From: Siphonodentalium dalli
Lineage: Eukaryota; Mollusca; Scaphopoda; Gadilida; Siphonodentaliidae
Direction of reading: 5' to 3'
DNA length: 64,000 bases
Assembly (NCBI GenBank): GCA_032622095.1
Contig: CP136063.1
Span: forward strand, 122,904,723 to 122,968,722
This document shows, in pieces, positions 55,625 to 64,000 of the stretch. Under the pieces are notes generated by a model. That model was not told the DNA's origin and made no database searches. It saw only the letters and a list, made by a program, of their open reading frames with translations. Position numbers and translations under genes: made by a program. The first letter of the stretch is position 1. Each line of letters starts with the position of its first letter.

Positions 55625-55800
55625 CTGCAAATTAAGGGGAAAAGAAACTGAACACAGCAACTAACACAATGTTAATTGGAGACTATAGATACTTCCCAGA
55701 ATATGAGGCCTTAGCAGAATGAGGTTCCCAGAGGGTGAATTTGGTGATGCTAGTCCACTGTGCTAAATTCACCCTCTGGGGACCTCATTCTGCCAATCTG
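55625..55800. mobile_element. hAT-like hairpin MITE fragment
   Basis: GCAGAATGAGGTTCCCAGAG ... ACCCTCTGGGGACCTCATTC, preceded by the family middle ACTATAGATACTTCCCAGAA. Confidence 0.65.
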
Positions 55801-56093
55801 TCTTCAGGTCTATTGTGTATGTGTCTGTTAACAGTTTCTTTCTCATGACATACAGCATGTATCATCAGGTACATATCTCTCATGTTGTGGCCATCAACAA
55901 ATTGACAACTTCTGTCAGTACTCAGTAGGATGATTGTGGTATGCAGACATGCAGTCTCTTTAAAAAGCCAACGGAAATTCTAATCTGTTACGATTTCAAA
56001 TCCCCTTTTCAAAGAGACTGGCAGACATGTTGTACATGTACTTTCATTTGCAGTCCAGAAAAAATAAAAAGGGGCTTAATGATGGGAACATTC

Positions 56094-56490
56094 TGGACAT
56101 TTTGCAGCATGAGGTCCACAGAAGGTGAATTTAGTGACGCTACCTGCACAGTGGTCTAGCATCACTAAATTAACCTTCTGGGGACCACATTCTGCTTAGG
56201 CTTCATCTTCTGGGAAGTGGCTATAGTCTCAAAATCCACAGAATTTTTTTTAAACACTGACACTGCTGATTGCTATAGTCCCCCGATATAGAGAAACTAA
56301 ACTAAAAAAAAAGAAGAAACTTTCTTTAAAAAAGTTATTAATTTGATCATAAAGATACAAATTCCAGAGAAGATGTGGTCTAAGCAGAATGTGGTCACCA
56401 GAAATTTAGTGATGCTAGCTCGCTGTGCATGTTAGCGTCAGTAAATTCACCCCCTGGGAACCTCATTCTGCAAATGCCCTTATTTTAGTG
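56094..56490. mobile_element. hAT-like hairpin MITE, long decayed copy
   Basis: A hairpin at each end (GCAGCATGAGGTCCACAGAA; TCACCCCCTGGGAACCTCAT) around a middle with GATATAGAGAAACTAAACTA as in copy 2. Confidence 0.65.
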
Positions 56491-56935
56491 CAGATCCAAA
56501 GTTGAAAATGTATCGGGAATCAAACCAGCTCGGGCCCCCACACCCACACCCACGCACCCCCTCCATAACCACACCCCCCCCCTACCATTGAGATTCCTTG
56601 CACCTGGAATATTTTGACATCTGTTTAGCTGTGACAGGCATGAAGGGTAACTTGTATATGTATTTAACTACCGTTTGTAAGGATCCATAAACAACAAATT
56701 GTTTAGTTTATATTACTGCTGTGTGATATAAAGTGTCATAGTTGTGTTTATAACACAAACAGTGAATAGTTGTGGTTTTATGTGAACAGCTTACTTGGCT
56801 ATTTCTCTTGGTATTTGGACAATTGTGGACTTTGATTCAACCCTCAACTGAATATTGAGTGATGTACCATACAGGGTTGATATTTAACTAGATGCCTCCA
56901 GAGTCAAAGCATCCTCCTGGTATAGGTAACTTTGT

Positions 56936-57010
56936 TTAACCCTTTCAGTGCCAAGTCTGATTTTTGTATCAACCCATATTTTTTGTATCAACCCATATTT
57001 CCTCTTAGAG
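56936..57010. mobile_element. TTAA element end fragment
   Basis: TTAACCCTTTCAGTGCCAAG followed by a duplicated TTTTTGTATCAACCCATATT, as in the GAGTGCCA-ended elements at 39 kb. Confidence 0.6.
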
Positions 57011-57070
57011 CTCTTTCCATCAATGTATCACATTATTATAATCAATAAATTTGAAAAATGATCAAGGAGC

Positions 57071-60000
57071 CCATGTTGACAGGGAACCCATGTTGACATC
57101 CATGACTGTCTGTATGGATTTCTAGACATGTTGACATCCATGACTGTCTGTATGGATATCTAGACTTGTTGACATCCATGCACCAGGGAACCCATGGTGG
57201 CTGACATGACTGTCTGTATGTATCTCTAGACATGTTGACATCCATGACTGTCTATGTATCTCTAGACATGTTGACATCCATGACTGTCTATGGATCTCTA
57301 GACATGTTGACATCCATGACTGTCTGTATGTATCTCTAGACATGTTGACATCCATGACTCTGTACATGATCTCTAGACATGTTGACATCCATGACTGTCT
57401 CTATGGATATCTAGACATGTTGACATCCATGACTGCCTGTATGTATCTCTAGACATGTTGACATCCATGACTGTCTGTATGGATCTCTAGACACGTTGAT
57501 ATCCATGACTGTCTGTATGGATATCTAGACATGTTGACATTCATGACTGTCTGTATGTATCTCTAGACATGTTGACATCCATGACTGTCTGTATGGATCT
57601 CTAGACATGTTTACATCCATGACTGTCTGTATGTATTTCTAGACATGTTGACAACCATGACAGTCTGTATGTATCTCTAGACATGTTGACATCCATGACA
57701 GTCTGTAAGGATCTCTTGACATGTTGACATCCACGACTGTCTGTATGTATCTCTAGACATGTTGACATCCATGACTGTCTGTATGTATCTCTTGACATGT
57801 TGACATCCATGACTGTATGTATGGATCTCTAGACATGTTGACATCCATGACTGTCTGTATGTATCTCTAGACATGTTGACATCCATGACTGTCTGTATGG
57901 ATCTCTAGACATGTTGACATCCATAACTGTCTGTATGGATCTCTAGACATGTTGACATCCATGACAGTCTGTGTGTATCTCTAGACATGTTGACATCCAT
58001 GACAGTCTGTAAGGATCTCTTGACATGTTGACATCCATGACTGTCTGTATGTATCTCTAGACATGTTGACATCCATGACTGTCTGTATGTATCTCTAGAC
58101 ATGTTGACATCCATGACTGTCTGTATGTATCTCTTGACATGTTGACACCCATGACTGTCTGTATGGATCTCTAGACATGTTGACATCCATGACTGTCTGT
58201 ATGTATCTCTAGACATGTTGACATCCATGACTGTCTGTATGGATCTCTTGACATGTTGACATCCATGACTGTCTTTATGTATCTCTAGACATGTTGACAT
58301 CCATGACTGTCTGTATGTATCTCTAGACATGTTGACATCCATGACTGTCTGTGTGGATATCTAGACATGTTGACATCCATGACTGTATGTATCTCTAGAC
58401 ATGTTGACATCCATGACTGTCTGTATGTATCTCTAGACATGTTGACATCCATGACTGTCTGTATGTATCTCTAGACATGTTGACATCCATGACTGTCTGT
58501 GTGTATCTCTAGACATGTTTACATCCATGACTGTCTGTATGTATCTCTAGACATGTTGACATCCATGACTGTCTGTATGTATCTCTAGACATGTTGACAT
58601 CCATGACTGTCTGTGTGGATCTCTAGACATGTTTACATCCATGACTGTCTGTATGTATCTCTAGACATGTTGACATCCATGACTGTCTGTATGGATATCT
58701 AGACATGTTGACATCCATGACTGTCTGTATGTATTTCTAGACATGTTGACATCCATGACTGTATGTATCTCTAGACATGTTGACATCCATGATGGTCTGT
58801 ATGTATCTCTAGACATGTTGACATCCATGACTGTCTATATCTCTAGACATGTTGACACCCATGACTGTCTGTATTTATCTCTAGACATGTTGACATCCAT
58901 GACTGTCTGTATGTATCTCTAGACATGTCGACATCCATGACTGTCTGTATATATCTCTAGACATGTCGACATCCATGACTGTCTGTATTTATCTCTAGAC
59001 ATGTTGACATCCATGACAGTCTTTATGTATCGCTAGACATGTTGACATCCATGACTGTCTGTATGTATCTCTAGACATGTTGACATCCATGACTGTCTGT
59101 ATGGATATCTAGTAGTGATGCTGACTGCCAAGGCGGTCCAGTCCGGTCCGGTACACATGCCTGGACCGGTCCAAAACGGCTGATTGTATATTCCTGACAA
59201 TTACAGTTATATATAAGTACAACTACTATTGGATTAATGTGACTGTCTTGTGTATGTACTATGTAATGTGGTTTGCATGTTTCTTCGATAAGTATAACTG
59301 TGAAAAACAATAGAATACTCGATTCGATATCCATCCAAATTGATTAGTTGATGCCATGTTACACTGTTTATGACAAATAGTTCCATACTCATTCAGTTGC
59401 ATGTTTGTCACATTGATAGGGTGCTACATAGTGTTGGCCAGTGTTACATTAATACATTATAAGGAAAGTGACATGTACAAAGTTCATCTATACATTGTTT
59501 TCGTGGCACCAAACGTTTAATAGATATTAATAATCACTTGAATCCGTCAATACATCGTTGCTAATTGATATGACGGCAAATACGCAATAATATTCGGGAT
59601 AGTTTATTATAACTGAAGTAAAACAGTGGACCGGACCGGAGAGTACCGGACCGGCGGCAAAAAGCGGTCCGGTCCGATCCAGTGACACCCGGTCCGGACC
59701 GGACCGTGGTCCACCCCTGGACCGCGGACCGGACCGGTCCAAAGCAGTCCGGTCCGCATCACTAATATCTAGACATGTTGACATCCATGACTCTATGTAT
59801 CTCTAGACATGTTGACACCCATGACTGTCTGTATATCTCTAGACATGTTGACATCCATGACTGTCTGTATGTATCTCTAGACATGTTGACATCCATGACT
59901 GTCTGTGTGGATCTCTAGACATGTTTACATCCATGACTGTCTGTATGGATATCTAGACATGTTGACATCTATGACTGTCTATGTATCTCTAGACATATTG

Positions 60001-60200
60001 ACATCCATGACTGTCTGTATGGATCTCTAGACATGTTGACATCCATGACTGTATTTATGTATGTCTAGACAGGTTGACATCCATGACTGTCTGTATGGAT
60101 CTCTAGACATGTTGACATCCATGACTGTATTTATGTATGTCTAGACAGGTTGACATCCATGACTGTCTGTATGGATCTCTAGACATGTTGATATCCATGT
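57071..60200 (+). repeat. 38-bp tandem array (about 65 units), split by an hAT insertion
   Basis: Unit ACATGTTGACATCCATGACT plus GTCTGTATGTATCTCTAG, at 57071-59112 and 59765-60200. 38 is not a multiple of 3, so each minus frame cycles through all phases and stays open as a 38-residue repeat (MDVNMSRDTYRQSWMSTC...). Not called as protein: no start or splice context, and interruptions are not frame-sparing. A worn monomer persists at 61150-61230. Confidence 0.93.
59113..59764. mobile_element. hAT-like element with 8-bp TSD inside the 38-bp array (652 bp)
   Basis: An exact duplication ATATCTAG at 59105-59112 and 59765-59772, the array sequence itself. Ends TAGTGATGC and inverse GCATCACTA, with CGGTCCGGTCC-rich subterminal tracts on both sides (strongly at the right). 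The interior is AT-rich and has no transposase. Confidence 0.9.
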
Positions 60201-60785
60201 GCACCATGTCATATAAGTACTACTTGTACATGTACACCAAAATGTCAGTTTACAAGTTCAATGTGAGACAGTTGAAAAGAGGAAAACTGATAAACTTGTT
60301 TTGTTATGAGGAAAATCACTAAAATAAATACAACAAAATTGTAATGTGATCTATCACATAAACCCAGCCTCATATTGTTAATGAGACACACGTGTATTAT
60401 TAGCACGTGCAATGACGTAAGAGCTTAGCACAATGATATCGATCAGTGTTATTATTTTGTTAATTAGAATATAATTTTGATATTCACTTTGTATTGGGTT
60501 ATTTAGTGTTGACTGTGAGATAAAAATGGGTGATAAGGGTGGTTGAACAATTCTGTCAACATGAAGAGACACATTTAAAATGGAACTATCGTTTTTCCTT
60601 GCTAAATTATGATTATGTGATAAAAAAGGATCTCAAATTTGTCGCTGTTCTATATGAAATTTATTAACCTCGTCCACTAAATTTGATTAGAGTCTCGCTA
60701 AAGCTCGGGTTAAATCGAATTTAATGCATTCAGTTTATAAATTTTGTATAGAATTGCGACTCATTAGAGATCCTCTATATATCAA
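60200..60785. other. No gene seen
   Basis: AT-rich sequence between the array and the next MITE. Short frames only. Confidence 0.35.
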
Positions 60786-60788
60786 ATA

Positions 60789-61001
60789 CAGTAATGCTCT
60801 AAATAATCGACTCCTTAACCACAGCATAATTATAGGTAATTTTTCAGGATTTAGTTTGAAATATGGCTTGTTGCCATTCATCGGAAAGCTCTCAGTGAGA
60901 GCTTTCTGATTAATGGCAACAAGCCATATTTCCGACTAAATCCTGAAAAATTACTCATAATTATGCTGTGTTTAAGGAGTCGATTATTTAGGGCATTACT
61001 G
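60789..61001. mobile_element. CAGTAATG palindromic MITE, copy 6 (213 bp)
   Basis: TA|CAGTAATGCTCTAAATAATC ... GGGCATTACTG|TA with a nearly complete palindrome. Confidence 0.88.
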
Positions 61002-61682
61002 TAGTACAATATGGATCCTCTATTTCTCTATAAAATAAAAAAAAAACATTGAAATAAAGAATAGATTTTGTTTTCATCATTTAGGCCAATTATGGAAATT
61101 AAAAGCCTGACGCGTGTCAGGTGTTACAAAACAAATTAAATCCAGACTGGAACCATTGTTGGCTGACATGACTGTCTATTGGTCTATGATCTATAGACAT
61201 GTAAACATCCATGCACGCCATGTCAGTCTGAGATAATTGCCACTTATGATGGGAAGTCTTGTTAAAGACTGTAAATTTATAGATCAACATTCTTAGGGCT
61301 TATGTCCTCTCTCACAGCACACGAAGGATTGGCATGATGAAAGTATGTCCTCTCTCATAGCACACGAAGGATTGGCATGATCAGATCTGGCATGATCAGA
61401 TCGCTTCCAAGGTGTGCGTCTCGTTATCATTCTTTATAGTCTATAGTAAACCCTGCATTTCCATCTATGTTAGCTATTGTCTTGGGATGTTCTTCTTAGT
61501 ATAAAGTCTAATCATTTTGTACATCCAGTTTATACATATATCAGGTATGAAGGTTATCATGAGCTAATTGACGCCACGTTGATGTATTCTATCATTATTA
61601 ACCATGTCATGTGTGAATCCATATCATGTACATGTAACCACGGATCACCACCATGCTTCTTTTCCCTTCCATCTTCACACAA

Positions 61683-61995
61683 AATTGATTGATTGGGGTT
61701 TATTGTCGCTTTCAGCAACTAAGACTGTATCACGATATTGTCAGTTTTAATGGTGGAGGAAATCTGCACACTTTTGGCTAATTTAACAGTGATTTCAATG
61801 GCTGATAAACTCATTGACCATATGCGGCAAACCACCGGCCATCGGCGAGTTACTGGCAACTCCACCAGATAACGATTTTGAGTTACAAAGTCCACAATGG
61901 AAACATATGGATTTGAACCCTTATCGCCAGCGCTGGAGGGCGAAACGGCTTGGAGTGGTACCCCTAACTTATTGAGACACCGAGGCCCCCAGGAA
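61683..61995 (-). mobile_element. tRNA-derived SINE, minus strand
   Basis: On the minus strand GGCCTCGGTGTCTCAATAAG is an A-box-like head and GGTTCAAATCC a perfect B box about 65 bp on, the spacing of a tRNA with a long variable arm (Leu/Ser type). The tail CAATAAACCCCAATCAATCA ends in an ATCA repeat. Different family from the SINE at 49.7 kb. Confidence 0.78.
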
Positions 61996-62262
61996 GGCAA
62001 AATTGTAGGATTACTATGTTGAATTGAATACCTGAATATCAAATCTCTTTGAAAAGCCGACGGAAATCCTAATATATTTACGTCGCTAGATTTGTGATTC
62101 AGTTTTGTTTTCTGTTTTTATGGGATTCCCTCCATTTCATTGGTTATGGCTCAGAGCAATTACAAATACTGCTTTGTGGTTGGTTATATTTAAATTGCAG
62201 GATCCGAGGTCAATGACATGTTGACAATTTTCCCACGATAGAGAAACACAACAAATCTTAAA

Positions 62263-62369
62263 CAGTAATGCTCTAAGTAATCGACTTCTTAACCACAGCA
62301 GAATTATGGGTAACTTTTCAGGATTTAGTCGGAAATATGGCTTGCTGCCATTCATCGGAAAGCTCTCCC
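62263..62369. mobile_element. Half of a CAGTAATG palindromic MITE
   Basis: Left arm only, up to CGGAAAGCTCTCC; replaced on the right by a tandem repeat. Confidence 0.75.
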
Positions 62370-62512
62370 CATCCAGAATGAATTGTTTGCGTTTGGTAGG
62401 GAGAATTAAACCAATAATAATCCACAATGAATTGTTTGCGTTTGGTAGGGAGAAATAAACCAGTATTAATCCAGAATGAATTGTTTGCGTTTGGTAGGGA
62501 GAATTAAATTAT
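62370..62512 (+). repeat. Three ~56-bp tandem units
   Basis: ATCCAGAATGAATTGTTTGC, then GTTTGGTAGGGAGAATTAAA, three times with small changes. Confidence 0.8.
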
Positions 62513-63000
62513 TATCTGAACATTTCCTATAAAGGGAACTAATGGTCACTGAGTATAAAGTATAGCAGTCCACGGTTAATAACTTATGGTCATTTGTTGA
62601 ACTTATTATCTGAACATTTCCTATAAAAGGATCTACTGGTCACTGAGTATTTAGTATAGCAGTCCTCGTATAATAACCTATGGTCGTTTGTTGAATATTA
62701 TCTGAACATTTCCTAAGGGAACTACTGGTCACTGAGTATTTAGTATAACAGTCCTCGTTTAATAACCTATGGTCATTTGTTGAACTTATTATCTGAACAT
62801 GTGCTGGTCACTGAGTATTTAGTATAGCAGTCCTCGTATAATAACCTATGGTCGTTTGTTGAATATTATCTGAACATTTCCTAAAGGAACTACTGGTCAC
62901 TGAGTATTAAGTATAGCAGTCCTCTTTCAATAACCTATGGTCATTTGTTGAACTTATTATCTGAACAGGTAATCGTCACTTGAGTATATTAGTATAGAAA
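62513..63000 (+). repeat. ~95-bp tandem array (5-6 units)
   Basis: Unit TTATTATCTGAACATTTCCT, AGGGAACTACTGGTCACTGA, TAGTATAGCAGTCCTCG, TAACCTATGGTCATTTGTTG. Copies vary in length by internal deletions. Confidence 0.85.
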
Positions 63001-63071
63001 GGTTTAAACAAAGATATATCTAAGTATTTAATGTGCCGTACAAGTCTCCAGAATTGATAATATAAATAAGA

Positions 63072-63213
63072 TTGTATTTTACACCTTTATAGACTTGTTG
63101 TGAAATTTTTATTCATGGGCTTCTGACCCTTCCAGTGATTACACTTTAGATCCCTAGAAGTGTCAGAAGCTCGTGAATGAAATTTCACAACAAATCTATA
63201 AAGGTGTTACAAT
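63072..63213. repeat. 142-bp hairpin
   Basis: Arms of about 58 bp (TTGTATTTTACACCTTTATA ... inverse) with a ~25-base loop around TGATTACACTTTAGATCC. Confidence 0.8.
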
Positions 63214-63215
63214 CT

Positions 63216-63625
63216 TAACGCTTTCTTGACTGTCATGAATTTTAGCGAAAACCCTGTGCCAATCATTCTGTTATATATGCGAGTCAACCATAGGTTACCT
63301 CACATATATAAGAGAATGCATTGACCTAACAAATGTTATATTCATTTTTATATTTGCTGAAAATTGTAAGAAAATATTAAAAAAATGATAAAAAAAATTG
63401 TTAAATTTTTTTATAAAATTGTTAAAGAATATACAAAAAAATGATAAAAATTGTTATAGAATGTAAGAAAATATAATAAAAATTGTTGAAGAATGTAAGA
63501 AAAAATGATAATTTTTTTTAAAGAATTAAGAAAAAAATGTAAGCAAAAATTGTTAGGCCAGTGCATTCGACCTATGGCACATTGTCTTTAATGTTGCTCC
63601 AGCGAGCTCCCGTCATGAAACGGTT
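63216..63625. mobile_element. Decayed TTAA hairpin element with expanded A-rich spacer
   Basis: CCCTGTGCCAATCATTCTGT ... AGAGAATGCATTGACCTAAC, a long AAAAATTGTTAAAGAAT-type spacer, then GGCCAGTGCATTCGACCTAT and ATGAAACGGTTA. Confidence 0.6.
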
Positions 63626-63805
63626 ATTTATATTAAAGATATCTTGACAAATCATGTTCTGTTTGAAAATGAAACCTAATGCCATCTCTGATATAATACT
63701 GGCAAACTGCAATGCCATAGAAAAAGCAGTAGAAGCCAATATAGAAATTCATGCAGTTCTAAAGTAATGCAGTACTACTTAGAAGAAAATTGCTAATTTC
63801 AAGGG

Positions 63806-64000
63806 TTAACCCTTTACCCAACAGAAGGGCCCTGTGCCAATGCATTCTCTTATATATGCGAGTCGACCATAGGTCGCCTCGCATATATAAGAGAATGCAT
63901 TGGCTTAACACATTAAAAATTATAAAATTGTTAAAGAATGTAAGAAAAAATGGTAAAAAAAGATTTTTTTAGGCCAATGCATTCTCTTATATATGCGAGG
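63806..64000. mobile_element. TTAA twin-hairpin element, cut by the window end
   Basis: TTAACCCTTTACCCAACAGA, a full first hairpin, the spacer and the start of the second hairpin; continues beyond the window. Confidence 0.88.

Noticed and set aside
57905-58342. 145-codon minus-strand frame (repeated MDVNMSRDTYRQSW)
   Set aside because: A read-through of the 38-bp satellite in cycling phases; no gene structure.
61880-61990. A functional tRNA gene on the minus strand
   Set aside because: A- and B-box motifs are present, but the acceptor and anticodon stems do not pair convincingly and a SINE body and ATCA tail follow.

Overview
This is a eukaryotic, animal-type window: AT-rich by eye, one clearly spliced gene, and a dense layering of transposable elements. 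The two tRNA-headed SINEs, the non-LTR retrotransposon tails, the many short inverted-repeat elements (MITEs) and the CpG-to-TpG/CpA decay between repeat copies fit a marine-invertebrate-like metazoan genome. I cannot name the phylum from sequence alone. I saw no bacterial operon, rRNA or CRISPR array. Most open reading frames here are read-throughs of tandem repeats or palindromes and are left out.

The one strong gene is at the left edge on the minus strand (about 234-2395). Four exons with matching splice phases give a 227-residue precursor: a signal peptide, an Arg-rich segment opening with Trp, six cysteines in a symmetric CxxxCxxxC-x11-CxxxCxxxC arrangement, a Gly plus tetrabasic cleavage site, then a propeptide with two canonical EF-hand loops. 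It reads as a secreted cationic, probably antimicrobial, peptide precursor. Two MITEs carrying CArg-like boxes lie in its second intron and just upstream. Weak candidate exons lie at 8.2-8.9 kb and 27.5 kb (minus) and at 14.5 kb (plus).

Region by region. 3-10 kb: poly-C/G-rich decayed repeats, a non-LTR 3' end (5407-5821), an hAT-like hairpin MITE and a TTAA-bounded MITE. 10.6-13.4 kb: degenerate tandem repeats. 13.6-15.2 kb: long G and C runs. 16.8-17.25 kb: a ~140 bp tandem. 17.29-26.1 kb: a GTGGCCAC satellite foldback element split by a 7.3 kb element (18422-25715) that has CCCAGATAGCACAC termini and subterminal ACGTTGGCCCAACGT arrays. 26.2-27.4 kb: a 1.2 kb foldback. 28-64 kb: a possible promoter-like island near 28 kb, then MITEs, often nested, plus three long arrays (28 bp unit at 46-47.7 kb, 38 bp unit at 57-60.2 kb, ~95 bp unit at 62.5-63 kb).

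Many insertions can be dated relative to each other because target-site duplications (TSDs) or empty sites are visible: 8 bp TSDs (hAT-like), a 9 bp TSD (Mutator-like), TA (Tc1-like) and TTAA (piggyBac-like). The commonest family here is a TTAA element carrying two near-perfect ~69 bp hairpins. A second family with different ends carries the same hairpin.
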